Shown here: positions 34,716 to 42,711 of the stretch, in pieces
How the letters are laid out: each line of letters begins with the position of its first letter
How positions within the stretch are numbered: position 1 is the first letter of the stretch
Assembly: GCF_027594425.1 (NCBI RefSeq)
Contig: NZ_CP115159.1
Coordinates: forward strand, 1,973,001-2,037,000
DNA length: 64,000 bases
Direction of reading: 5' to 3'
DNA from: Zunongwangia sp. HGR-M22
GTDB lineage: Bacteria > Bacteroidota > Bacteroidia > Flavobacteriales > Flavobacteriaceae
The notes under the pieces: generated by a model
What the model was told of the DNA's origin: nothing
Databases searched by the model: none
The model's input: only the letters and a program-made list of their open reading frames with translations
Program-made: the position numbers and the translations under genes

Positions 34716-35585
34716 TCAATTAGCAAGCTTATCTAAACAATATATAATAAGTTTTTCCATTGTTTCTTTTGGACTCTTAGTAAATTCTCCAGTAGCTCTA
34801 TTCGCTAAAATTACATTCATAGAAACGGCATTATGCCCTAAAAGTTTCGACATGCCATAGATGCCAGAAGTTTCCATTTCAAGATTCGTTATTTTCTGAT
34901 CCTGAAATTTAAATCTAGCCAGTTTATCGTTCATTTTTTCGTCTTGTAAAGCAAGACGCAACGAGCGTCCCTGTGGGCCGTAAAAACCAATATTTGTAGC
35001 GGTTACGCCCTTATAGATTGTTTCTGAATCTAATTTTTCCTGAAGTGTTTTACTATTTTCGACTACATACGGAGTCGCTTTTTTTGCATTCCAATCCATA
35101 TGTTTTACAAAGTCTTCAGAAAAGTCTTGATCTAAGAATTGATCGGCTTGATAAAAATGAAGCAAACCATCGAAACCAACGGCTTTCTCGCTTAGTAAAA
35201 ATGAATCTATCGGTATTTCAGCCTGAATACTTCCGGTAGTTCCTATTCTAACGATATCCAGAGATTTCAATTCTTTTTTAACTTGCTTTTTTTCGAAATC
35301 AATATTTACTAAAGCATCAAGTTCGTTAAAAACGATATCAATATTATCGGTACCAATTCCGGTAGAAATTACTGTGATTCGCTTTCCTCGATAGGTTCCT
35401 GTTTGGGTATGAAATTCACGTTTTTTGACGCTAAATTCAATATCGTCAAAATGTTTGGTTACTTGGTCTACGCGGTCGGGATCTCCTACCGTGATTACTG
35501 TATCTGCCAAATGTTCTGGTTGCAAATTTAAATGATAGATGCTGCCATCTTCATTCAATATAAATTCAGAAGCTTTTAAGCTCAT
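34716..35585 (-). CDS. Nucleoside phosphorylase (uridine/purine phosphorylase family)
   Basis: A 289-residue cytoplasmic PNP/UDP-family phosphorylase that splits nucleosides with phosphate. Family marks are VGDPDRVDQV (phosphate site), STGIGTDNIDIVFNEL with the conserved nucleoside-binding stretch, VRIGTTGSIQ, and NLEMETSGIYGMSKLLGH with the ribose-binding Met-Glu pair. It is closest in look to the uridine phosphorylase branch, but the substrate base is not certain. It is the last gene of the block that starts with the oxygenase at 37842, separated from the DUF1835 gene by a single nucleotide. Confidence 0.9.
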   Translation of the reverse strand: MSLKASEFILNEDGSIYHLNLQPEHLADTVITVGDPDRVDQVTKHFDDIEFSVKKREFHTQTGTYRGKRITVISTGIGTDNIDIVFNELDALVNIDFEKKQVKKELKSLDIVRIGTTGSIQAEIPIDSFLLSEKAVGFDGLLHFYQADQFLDQDFSEDFVKHMDWNAKKATPYVVENSKTLQEKLDSETIYKGVTATNIGFYGPQGRSLRLALQDEKMNDKLARFKFQDQKITNLEMETSGIYGMSKLLGHNAVSMNVILANRATGEFTKSPKETMEKLIIYCLDKLAN

Positions 35586-35586
35586 G

Positions 35587-36519
35587 CTATAGTTTTAATA
35601 ATTGGTGAACTTCAGGATCGTAAAGAAAATCATACATTTTGGAACCTCCAAATATGTCGTCATTCTTTAATTCTCTATAAAAGTTCTTTTTTCCATCTAG
35701 TACCAAATGACCTTTTTCGGTAAGTTTAATTTTATCGCCTTCAGTAGCGTAAAAAATAGATAGTTTATCTAATATTCTCTTCATTTGTAGGTCGCTATAT
35801 CCATAATAGCCTTGATACTCTAAAGCATATCCCAAGAGTTGGGTGAAATTATGTATTTCGTACTTTTCAATGAGTTGAAGGATATTTTTTTCTAAAGAAT
35901 TAATACCGGTAACGGTATTTGGAAAGCGTTCAACATGCGCCCGAATGCAACTGGATAGATATTCAAAATTTGTAATTGTTGTAATCTGTCGCTTTAATAA
36001 ATTAGGATTTTTTCCACAATATAATTCCCACATAAGATTGGCAACTTCAAGATCATTTTCAATCAATAAAATTTTTTTCTGATAATGTTTTAAAAGTTGT
36101 TTTTCTGAAAGTTGAGATAGCGCAGTAAGTTTTTTATCTCCTTTAAGTTTTTTACTACAAACCAGATAAAATGGTGTGTTGTTCTTCTTGTCGGTTAAAA
36201 AACTAATAGTTGCCAAAACATTAACGTGACAAAAGAGATCAAATTCAAACCATAAAATAATATGATCATAATCTTCTAGTTCTGCCAATTTTTTTAGTTC
36301 TGAAATAAATTTTTCTTGATAATCCTGCGCTGAAATATTGTAGTAATCCTGCAGAAAATTAGATCTTATTTCAATAAAATCATCAGATCCAACTTCCTGT
36401 GTTGTTGGGCCTTCACATAGCATCTCACGCCAAATGATCTGTTGACCGGGTAGATCTAGCGCTGCAACACTTTCTGCAAGGCTATCTCCATTAATAATAT
36501 GTAAAGGTTTTTTTTCCAA
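35587..36519 (-). CDS. DUF1835 domain-containing protein
   Basis: A 310-residue cytoplasmic protein of the DUF1835 family. The N-terminus KPLHIINGDSLAESVAALDLPG with IIWREMLCEGPT is the family signature, followed by the HIILWFEFDLFCHVNVLATI motif rich in acidic and His residues that suggests an enzyme-like pocket. The C-terminal half includes the YCGKNPNLLKRQ and GYSDLQMKRILDKLS segments and a winged-helix-like end (YATEGDKIKLTEKGHLVL). Function unknown; some relatives are annotated as sigma-70 or RNA polymerase-associated, with no proof. It lies 2 nt after the SUI1-like gene. Confidence 0.85.
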   Translation of the reverse strand: MEKKPLHIINGDSLAESVAALDLPGQQIIWREMLCEGPTTQEVGSDDFIEIRSNFLQDYYNISAQDYQEKFISELKKLAELEDYDHIILWFEFDLFCHVNVLATISFLTDKKNNTPFYLVCSKKLKGDKKLTALSQLSEKQLLKHYQKKILLIENDLEVANLMWELYCGKNPNLLKRQITTITNFEYLSSCIRAHVERFPNTVTGINSLEKNILQLIEKYEIHNFTQLLGYALEYQGYYGYSDLQMKRILDKLSIFYATEGDKIKLTEKGHLVLDGKKNFYRELKNDDIFGGSKMYDFLYDPEVHQLLKL

Positions 36520-36521
36520 AT

Positions 36522-36878
36522 TTATCCGCCTACGCGCTTTACGTTATATCCTTCTTTTTTCAGGATTTGCATTATTTTATCGCGATCATCACCCTGTATA
36601 ATAATTTCGCCATCTTTTGTAGATCCTCCTACGCCACACTTTTTCTTTAAAAACTTACCAAGGGTGACAAGATCTTCTTCGGGTCCTACAAAACCTTTAA
36701 TAATGGTAACGGTTTTCCCACCGCGACCTTTATTGCTAAAATGAGCTTCCAGACGCTGATCTTTTGGTTCCAGGTTTTCTTGTTCTTCACTATCTACGTA
36801 TTGACTATCATCAAATTCATCATTAGTAGAAAAAACAAATCCGCCTAAATCCTCTAGTCCTAGTTTCTTTTTGGCCAT
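36522..36878 (-). CDS. SUI1/YciH family translation initiation factor-like protein
   Basis: A 118-residue protein with a C-terminal eIF1/SUI1 domain (residues about 50-118) seen as GRGGKTVTIIKGFVG, KKKCGVGGSTKDGEIIIQGD and the closing YNVKRVGG. The N-terminal 45 residues are acidic and probably flexible. Bacterial YciH resembles eukaryotic eIF1 and has been reported to act on translation initiation fidelity and stress; its wide role is still debated. It is between the 2OG oxygenase gene (7 nt upstream) and the DUF1835 gene (2 nt downstream), so it is surely co-transcribed with both. Confidence 0.93.
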   Translation of the reverse strand: MAKKKLGLEDLGGFVFSTNDEFDDSQYVDSEEQENLEPKDQRLEAHFSNKGRGGKTVTIIKGFVGPEEDLVTLGKFLKKKCGVGGSTKDGEIIIQGDDRDKIMQILKKEGYNVKRVGG

Positions 36879-36885
36879 AAATCTT

Positions 36886-37842
36886 TTACTTTTTCAATAA
36901 TCCAATTTCAACAAGTCGCTGATGCAAAAATTCTCCAGCTGTGATATCCTCGTAATGTTTTGGATTTTCTTCATCTATACATTCTTCTAAACAATTTAAA
37001 GGCATCTCGCTTCTTGGATGCATAAAAAATGGAATAGAATAACGAGGTTCGCTCCATTTTTCTTTAGGTGGATTAATAACCCGGTGTATGGTAGAACGTA
37101 ATTTGTTATTAGTGTGGCGCTCTAACATATCCCCAACATTAATCACCAATTCGTCTTCTGCTGGTATGGCATCAATCCACTCGCCATCTTTACGTAACAC
37201 CTGCAATCCGCCGGTAGAAGCTCCCATTAATAAGGTAATTAAGTTTATATCACCATGGGCTCCTGCACGAACAGCACCTTCTGGTTCTTTAGTAATTGGA
37301 GGATAATGGATAGGTCTTAAAATTGAATTACCATTACTTGCCCAATGATCAAAGTAAGTTTCTTCTAAACCAATGTATAGTGCTAAAGCGCGTAAAACGT
37401 GAATTCCGGTTTTTTCTAACATTCGGTAAGCCTCCATACCCGTGTGATTAAAGTCGAGTAATTCGTCTACATGCACGTTTTCAGGATATTTCTCTATTAA
37501 ATTTGCATCTTCAGCCGGCTCCTGCCCAAAATGCCAAAATTCTTTTAAATCACCTTCTTTTTTTCCTTTCGCGTGTTCTTTGCCAAAGGAAATATATCCG
37601 CGCTGTCCTGCTAAGCCTTTAATTTCGTATTTTTTTTTCGTTTCTAATGGAAGATCGAAAAATGACTTTACTTCTTTATATAGTTCAGATACAAGGTCGT
37701 CGCTTAACAAATGATTTTTAAGTGCTACAAATCCAATTTCTTCATAGGCTTTTCCTATTTCATCAACAAACTTTTGTTTTCGTTCGGCATCCCCAGATAT
37801 AAAGTCTGCAAGATCAACACTTGGTATATTCGTCATTGCCAT
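36886..37842 (-). CDS. 2-oxoglutarate/Fe(II)-dependent dioxygenase, isopenicillin N synthase-like
   Basis: A 318-residue non-haem iron oxygenase. The N-terminal DIOX_N domain (IPSVDLADFISG, EEIGFVALKNHLL) precedes the jelly-roll with the iron triad His196 and Asp198 in AHGDINLITLL and His253 in STIHRVINPP; Arg267 in PRYSIPFF is the likely 2-oxoglutarate carboxylate ligand. The group includes plant-like hydroxylases, ethylene-forming enzyme and clavaminate-type enzymes; bacterial members mostly have unknown substrates. It is the first gene of a leftward operon with a SUI1-like protein, DUF1835 protein and nucleoside phosphorylase, and has its own -7 box. Confidence 0.92.
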   Translation of the reverse strand: MAMTNIPSVDLADFISGDAERKQKFVDEIGKAYEEIGFVALKNHLLSDDLVSELYKEVKSFFDLPLETKKKYEIKGLAGQRGYISFGKEHAKGKKEGDLKEFWHFGQEPAEDANLIEKYPENVHVDELLDFNHTGMEAYRMLEKTGIHVLRALALYIGLEETYFDHWASNGNSILRPIHYPPITKEPEGAVRAGAHGDINLITLLMGASTGGLQVLRKDGEWIDAIPAEDELVINVGDMLERHTNNKLRSTIHRVINPPKEKWSEPRYSIPFFMHPRSEMPLNCLEECIDEENPKHYEDITAGEFLHQRLVEIGLLKK

Positions 37843-37871
37843 TTATTTCTCTTATTTTTTGGTAAGGCTTA

Positions 37872-37879
37872 CAAACTTA
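37872..37879 (-). promoter_or_regulatory. Bacteroidota -7 promoter element of the oxygenase operon
   Basis: On the minus strand TAAGTTTG fits TAnnTTTG, 29 nt ahead of the oxygenase ATG. Confidence 0.5.
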
Positions 37880-37999
37880 ATGAAAAAAGGATAAATCTAA
37901 CAGGAATAAAATATCTGTTTATGCTTTTAAAATTAAGTAATTAAAATGAATAATTACGATTTATTTTAAAGTAGAGCGCATGGTCGTTTACTAATTTGC

Positions 38000-38007
38000 T
38001 ACATTTG
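38000..38007 (+). promoter_or_regulatory. Bacteroidota -7 promoter element of the E1 dehydrogenase gene
   Basis: TACATTTG fits TAnnTTTG, 16 nt ahead of the ATG at 38024, predicting a very short leader. Confidence 0.55.
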
Positions 38008-38023
38008 AATATACCTTTTTTAT

Positions 38024-40021
38024 ATGTCGTATAGCGCTACAGATATGATTTTTGATTCTGAAGGATACCACCAAGATTTTCTAATAGATCTTTATAAAAA
38101 ATTACTGAAGCCTCGTTTAGTGGAAGAAAAGATGTTAATTCTTTTACGACAGGGGAAGATTAGTAAATGGTTTAGTGGTATTGGGCAGGAAGCTATTGCA
38201 GTTGGTGTAACTTCAATTCTTAATGAAGATGAATATATTCTTCCCATGCATCGCAATTTGGGTGTTTTTACAAGTAGGAATATTCCTTTACATAGATTGT
38301 TTTCTCAGTGGCAGGGTAAACTAAAAGGTTTTACAAAAGGTAGGGATAGAAGTTTTCATTTTGGCACACAGGAATATAAGATTATTGGTATGATTTCCCA
38401 TTTGGGGCCGCAATTAGGAGTTGCAAACGGAATTGCACTTGCGCATAAACTTCAGAATGAAAAAAAATTGACAGCCGTTTTTACGGGAGAAGGCGGAACA
38501 AGTGAAGGAGATTTTCATGAGGCGCTCAACATTGCTTCGGTTTGGGATTTGCCGGTATTATTCTGTATTGAAAATAATGGTTATGGATTATCCACACCTA
38601 CAAGCGAGCAATATAGATGTGAACATCTTGCTGATAGAGCAAAAGGATACGGTATGGAAGCACATATAGTAGATGGCAATAATATATTGGAGATTCATAC
38701 AAAGTTGTTTAAAATTGCTAGGGATATTCGCGAAAATGCGCGTCCTGTTTTAATCGAGTTTAAAACATTTAGAATGCGTGGTCACGAAGAAGCTAGCGGA
38801 ACTGCTTATGTCCCTGACCAAGATTTATCGAATTGGCGAGAAAGAGACCCTATTGTAAGATATGAGAAGCATCTTTTGGATCTTGGTGTTTTAAATTGGG
38901 ACTGGGCGGAGCATATTAAATGGGAGATAAAACAAGAAATTGAAGAGCATTTATCAATTACTTCAGAAGACCATTTACCGGATTTTAATAAAAGTATTGA
39001 GTTAAATGATATTTTTAAATATACTGAAAATCAATATTATAAAATTTCAGGAGAGAAAAAGGAAATTCGATTTATAGATGCAATAAGTGATGCCTTGCGA
39101 TTATCGATGCAAAAACATCTTAATCTAATTTTAATGGGACAAGATATTGCAGAATATGGAGGGGTATTTAAAATTACCAAAGGCTTTGTTGAAGAATTCG
39201 GCAAAGATCGCGTACGAAATACACCTATCTGTGAGAGCGGAATTATAGAAGTTGCAGCCGGTTTATCCATAAAGGGAATGAAAGCGGTTGTAGAGATGCA
39301 ATTTGCAGATTTTGTAAGTTCTGGTTTTAATCCTATAGTTAACTATCTGGCTAAGTCTCATTATCGATGGGGGCAAAATGGCGATGTGGTGATACGTATG
39401 CCTTGTGGAGCGGGGGTAGGCGCAGGTCCTTTTCATAGTCAATCTAACGAAGCATGGTTTACTAAAGTCCCTGGGTTAAAAATAGTTTATCCATCAAATG
39501 CCGAAGATGCTAAAGGATTATTGATAGCCGCAATAAACGATCCAAATCCTGTTTTATATTTTGAGCATAAAGCTTTGTATAGAACACAAAGACAAGAAGT
39601 GCCTTTAAGCTATTATGAAACTGAGATCGGAAAAGCTTGTCTATTAAGAAATGGAGAAAAACTTAGTCTTATTAGTTATGGTGCAGCTTTACAGGAGGCA
39701 TTAAAGATTATCGATGAAGAACATATCGATAATATTGATGTTATTGATTTGAGAACACTTCAACCTTTGGATACTCAAACTATTTTCGCTTCAGCAAAAA
39801 AGACCGGAAAAGTAATTATTCTAACCGAGGATTCTTTGTTTGGGAGTATAGCATCAGAAATTAGCGCTCAAATTTCTGAATATTGTTTCGAATTTTTAGA
39901 TGCTCCGGTTTTGAGAGTGGGAAGTTTAGAAACTCCAATACCTTTTGCTTCCATTTTAGAGAAAAACTATTTACCCTATCAACGTTTCAGACAAAAACTA
40001 ATAGAATTAATAGAATATTAG
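38024..40021 (+). CDS. Fused alpha/beta E1 component of a 2-oxoacid dehydrogenase (probably branched-chain type)
   Basis: A 665-residue thiamine-diphosphate enzyme that decarboxylates a 2-oxoacid and passes the acyl group to the lipoyl E2. Both subunits are joined: the alpha part (to about 330) has SKWFSGIGQEAIAVG, the TPP-binding block FTGEGGTSEGDFHEAL with the later ENNGYGLSTP, and the phosphorylation-loop-like RMRGHEEASGTAYVPD; the beta part (about 345-665) has LILMGQDIAEYGGVFKIT, NTPICESGIIEVAAG and EMQFADFVSSGFNPI. Fused E1 of this sort is a normal feature of Bacteroidota and is usually annotated as branched-chain (2-oxoisovalerate) dehydrogenase. E2 and E3 genes are not adjacent. Divergent from the oxygenase operon. 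Confidence 0.93.
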   Translation: MSYSATDMIFDSEGYHQDFLIDLYKKLLKPRLVEEKMLILLRQGKISKWFSGIGQEAIAVGVTSILNEDEYILPMHRNLGVFTSRNIPLHRLFSQWQGKLKGFTKGRDRSFHFGTQEYKIIGMISHLGPQLGVANGIALAHKLQNEKKLTAVFTGEGGTSEGDFHEALNIASVWDLPVLFCIENNGYGLSTPTSEQYRCEHLADRAKGYGMEAHIVDGNNILEIHTKLFKIARDIRENARPVLIEFKTFRMRGHEEASGTAYVPDQDLSNWRERDPIVRYEKHLLDLGVLNWDWAEHIKWEIKQEIEEHLSITSEDHLPDFNKSIELNDIFKYTENQYYKISGEKKEIRFIDAISDALRLSMQKHLNLILMGQDIAEYGGVFKITKGFVEEFGKDRVRNTPICESGIIEVAAGLSIKGMKAVVEMQFADFVSSGFNPIVNYLAKSHYRWGQNGDVVIRMPCGAGVGAGPFHSQSNEAWFTKVPGLKIVYPSNAEDAKGLLIAAINDPNPVLYFEHKALYRTQRQEVPLSYYETEIGKACLLRNGEKLSLISYGAALQEALKIIDEEHIDNIDVIDLRTLQPLDTQTIFASAKKTGKVIILTEDSLFGSIASEISAQISEYCFEFLDAPVLRVGSLETPIPFASILEKNYLPYQRFRQKLIELIEY

Positions 40022-40147
40022 TAAATAAAATTTTAATTCTTATTTAATTAAGATTTGTTAACAATACCTCTGTTAAAGTATTAATAATCTTTTGCTAGCG
40101 CTGCATACCTGAACTAATTTAGACTTAGCTAATCAAAAAAAACTAAT

Positions 40148-40309
40148 ATGATACGTTTAATTGTTATTTTCTTAATTATTGCGATTGTTGCGGCAATCTT
40201 TGGATTTGGTGGAATCGCTGAAGGAGCAACTGATATTGCTAAAATTATATTTTACATCTTTGTTGTGCTACTTGTAATATCTCTAATAAGCAGGCTTTTT
40301 AGAAGATAA
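40148..40309 (+). CDS. DUF1328/YtjA family small membrane protein
   Basis: A 53-residue peptide found by reading the gap after the E1 gene. It has two hydrophobic helices ([19 protein letters not shown] and [15 protein letters not shown]) joined by [12 protein letters not shown], the DUF1328 signature, and ends in the basic RLFRR. Relatives are stress-induced small inner-membrane proteins of unknown action. It has a good ATG at 40148 and stop at 40309 and is followed by a terminator. Together with the next two lipoprotein genes it resembles an envelope-stress group. Confidence 0.85.
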   Translation: MIRLIVIFLIIAIVAAIFGFGGIAEGATDIAKIIFYIFVVLLVISLISRLFRR

Positions 40310-40332
40310 TAAAATTACTAGATAACTTATCC

Positions 40333-40373
40333 AATGCGGCGACGTTCTTAATTGGCGTGCTGCATTGTTTTTT
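40333..40373 (+). terminator. Rho-independent terminator after the DUF1328 gene
   Basis: AATGCGGC pairs with GCTGCATT (one G-T wobble) over an 18-nt loop, followed by G and six T residues. Confidence 0.75.
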
Positions 40374-40392
40374 ATGATTAATAACTACTATA

Positions 40393-40872
40393 ATGAAAAA
40401 AGTAATTTCAATTTTCGCACTTTTAGTGCTGTTGGTTTCATGTGGAGGGCCAAGTAAAGTTGCCAAAGAAGCAAGAAAAACCTTTGATGGTAACTGGACG
40501 CTAACAAATATTACCTATCCAAATAATACGGGACAGTTTAACGTCACCTTATTCAACGATGCATCAGCCAGTTGTTTTGAAGGGAGTACCTGGGATTTCG
40601 TGTCCAATAATAATCGCGGAACTTACGAAGTATCTGGTTTAGATTGTGTTTCTGGTAATAGAAACTTTATCTGGTCTATAGATGAAGAAAATACTCCTAG
40701 CGGAATGTATGATTTCCTACTTAAACCGGTAAACGAAAAATATAAATCTACTAATGGCGACCAGGGTTTTCGATTGAATTTGGTGAATCTTTCTGAAAAT
40801 TCAATGGTTTGGGAGCAAACTGTAACCTTAGAAGGCTCTCCTTTCGTAATAAGAATGATGTTTACAAAATAA
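40393..40872 (+). CDS. Lipocalin-like lipoprotein
   Basis: A 159-residue lipoprotein. The signal peptide ends in LLVLLVSC with Cys17 lipidated and GG after it. The mature domain opens with TFDGNWTLTNITYP and closes with SENSMVWEQTVTLEGSPFVIRMMF, the beta-barrel edge pattern of the Bacteroidota lipocalin-like families. Cysteines in SCFEGSTW and LDCVSGN could pair. The ligand is unknown. It is followed 26 nt later by the OmpA-like lipoprotein on the same strand, so they may share a transcript. Confidence 0.85.
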   Translation: MKKVISIFALLVLLVSCGGPSKVAKEARKTFDGNWTLTNITYPNNTGQFNVTLFNDASASCFEGSTWDFVSNNNRGTYEVSGLDCVSGNRNFIWSIDEENTPSGMYDFLLKPVNEKYKSTNGDQGFRLNLVNLSENSMVWEQTVTLEGSPFVIRMMFTK

Positions 40873-40898
40873 GAATCAGTTAAATAAATAGAATAAAT

Positions 40899-41594
40899 AT
40901 GAAGAGGACTTTAAATAAAATAATGGCGGTTTGTTTCGCTGCAAGTATGCTCGTTGGGTGCGATGCCATTCAAAATGCAAATAATAAACAAAAAGGTGCG
41001 GTAATAGGATCTGCGGGTGGAGCAACCATTGGTGGAGTAATAGGAAACAATACCGGTGATGGTAATAGTGCATTAGGCGCTATTATAGGCGGTGTTGTTG
41101 GTGGTGCTGCTGGTGCTTATATTGGTAACAGAATGGATAAGCAGGCTAAGAAAATTGAAACTGAAGTTCCAGGAGCGGAGGTAGAACGTGTAGGTGAAGG
41201 TATTAATGTAACCTTTGATGAAAATAGCGGTGTTTATTTTGCTTCAGAAAAATATAATATTAATGCAAAGTCTGAAGAGACCTTAAATAAATTAGTTGGG
41301 ATCTTCAAAGAATATCCAGATACTAATATCTTAGTTGAAGGACATACTGATGATACTGGTAGCGAAAGTTACAACCTTACGCTTTCTAAGAACAGAGCAC
41401 AAGCGGTAACTAATTTTTTAACCAGCCATGGTATTTCGGCCAGTAGATTTGAAACTAAATGGTATGGTGAAGCACAACCAAAATTTGATAATACTACAGC
41501 CGAAGGTCGTTCTAAAAATAGACGAGTAGAATTAGCAATTGTAGCTAATGAAGAGCTTAAGAAAGAAGCTGAACAAAACACTACTGAAAACTAA
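40899..41594 (+). CDS. OmpA family lipoprotein with glycine-zipper segment
   Basis: A 231-residue envelope protein. A signal peptide ends in SMLVGC (Cys21 lipidated). Residues about 32-80 are a glycine zipper (GAVIGSAGGATIGGVIG, then GAIIGGVVGGAAGAYIGNRMD) that can insert in a membrane as packed helices, and the C-terminal about 110 residues are an OmpA-like peptidoglycan-binding domain with NILVEGHTDDTGSESYN and NRAQAVTNFLTSHGI plus GRSKNRRVEL. The combination matches the YiaD/OmpA-like lipoproteins that tether the outer membrane to the cell wall. A strong terminator follows. It pairs with the lipocalin-like gene. Confidence 0.93.
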   Translation: MKRTLNKIMAVCFAASMLVGCDAIQNANNKQKGAVIGSAGGATIGGVIGNNTGDGNSALGAIIGGVVGGAAGAYIGNRMDKQAKKIETEVPGAEVERVGEGINVTFDENSGVYFASEKYNINAKSEETLNKLVGIFKEYPDTNILVEGHTDDTGSESYNLTLSKNRAQAVTNFLTSHGISASRFETKWYGEAQPKFDNTTAEGRSKNRRVELAIVANEELKKEAEQNTTEN

Positions 41595-41622
41595 ATTGTA
41601 GTTTTGCTTATTGAAAATATAG

Positions 41623-41647
41623 AGCCGTCCATTTGGGCGGCTTTTTG
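41623..41647 (+). terminator. Rho-independent terminator after the OmpA-like lipoprotein gene
   Basis: AGCCGTCC/GGGCGGCT stem (8 bp, one wobble) with a 4-nt loop and T run. Confidence 0.88.
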
Positions 41648-41781
41648 TTTTTATAGAATCAAGAAATTTCGAGCTGAGTTAAGGCTTTCCTAAATACGAG
41701 TTAAACCCATCTAAACACTTTTGTCGTTATTCGCATTGGTTTGTATCTTCAAACTAACTAATAAAAAAATCAATTTACAAT

Positions 41782-42501
41782 ATGAAGACTGTTGATAAAA
41801 TGGAGGTACTGCATAGCCAATCTGCTGAATATATTCTGCAAGGCGAAACTGGTAAATTTTTAAAACTTATTCCAGATACATTCTTAATTAAAGGAAAAGA
41901 GAAAGATGGCGTATTCAATCAGGGATATGCAATAAGACACATCAATCGTCGTGATATTATCTTAATTGATGTTGTAGAAGAAGAAACGAAAGCAGCAGTT
42001 AAAAAATTGATTGATGAAGGTTATCAAATCAAGGGTCTGCTAATTACCTGTGATGGCATTTTAGATAATGCTTATGCAGATCTTAAGACTATTTCTAAAG
42101 ATGCAAATAATGCTCCTATTTATGCGCATCCAAGAAATAATTTTAAAGACGATTTTAAAACTAAAGATATCATGACACAGGCTAATGACCTGAAACATTT
42201 TGGTATTAAAGTAATCGACTTACCAGGAAATGGCGGAGCGTCGGTTTTAGTTTATTCTGAAATTAATGGTGGTATGTTATTCCCGGGAGATGATGCTGTT
42301 GGATCTTCATACGATTCAGATTTAAATACTTTTAAGCGTCCTGAAATGAAGCGTGAAAACGATGATTTTGGATTAGCTGAAAGCTGGAGTGCTTTTGAAG
42401 ATGAGTTTAGTTATTTTTTCCCAAGAAAAGGGAAACCTGCATTTAATGTAGAAGAAGGTCAGCAAGTGGATATCTTAAACGATTTGAGTAAAGCAAAATA
42501 A
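41782..42501 (+). CDS. Divergent metallo-beta-lactamase-fold-like protein lacking the metal motif
   Basis: A 239-residue cytoplasmic protein that looks like an MBL-fold hydrolase with lost metal ligands. The order of elements matches: an early strand with FNQGYAIR, IILIDVVEEETKAAVKKLIDEGY, then LLITCDGILDNAYADL where active enzymes have THxHxDH, APIYAHPRN, and VIDLPGNGGASVLVYSE followed by GGMLFPGDDAVGS where active enzymes have PGHTxGS and LFTGD. The Asp of the last motif is kept but the His cluster is absent. It may be a non-catalytic sensor or bind something else. It has its own spacing and a terminator. The fold call is moderate; function is unknown. Confidence 0.6.
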   Translation: MKTVDKMEVLHSQSAEYILQGETGKFLKLIPDTFLIKGKEKDGVFNQGYAIRHINRRDIILIDVVEEETKAAVKKLIDEGYQIKGLLITCDGILDNAYADLKTISKDANNAPIYAHPRNNFKDDFKTKDIMTQANDLKHFGIKVIDLPGNGGASVLVYSEINGGMLFPGDDAVGSSYDSDLNTFKRPEMKRENDDFGLAESWSAFEDEFSYFFPRKGKPAFNVEEGQQVDILNDLSKAK

Positions 42502-42530
42502 GAAATATAATTATCCGACATATAGGATAG

Positions 42531-42572
42531 AAAAACCCTGCATCTTTCATTATTGAATTTGCAGGGTTTTTT
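42531..42572 (+). terminator. Rho-independent terminator upstream of the aconitase gene
   Basis: AAAAACCCTGCA pairs with TGCAGGGTTTTT, with a T-rich tail. It lies within the open frame ahead of the aconitase start, supporting the ATG at 42712 as the real beginning. Confidence 0.9.
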
Positions 42573-42711
42573 ATGCTTTCTTTTTAAAATTAAACAAGAT
42601 CAATTTTCTAAATGGTATGAGAAAATTGTATGTTTTCAGCATAACGTATTGTTAAAGAGTTCACTCCTTAAAAGTGTATTTCTTAAATTAAAGGATAAAA
42701 GAAAACTAACT

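Noticed and set aside
42553-42711. N-terminal extension of the aconitase frame
   Set aside because: It runs through a strong terminator hairpin (42531-42572) and precedes the conserved start at 42712.
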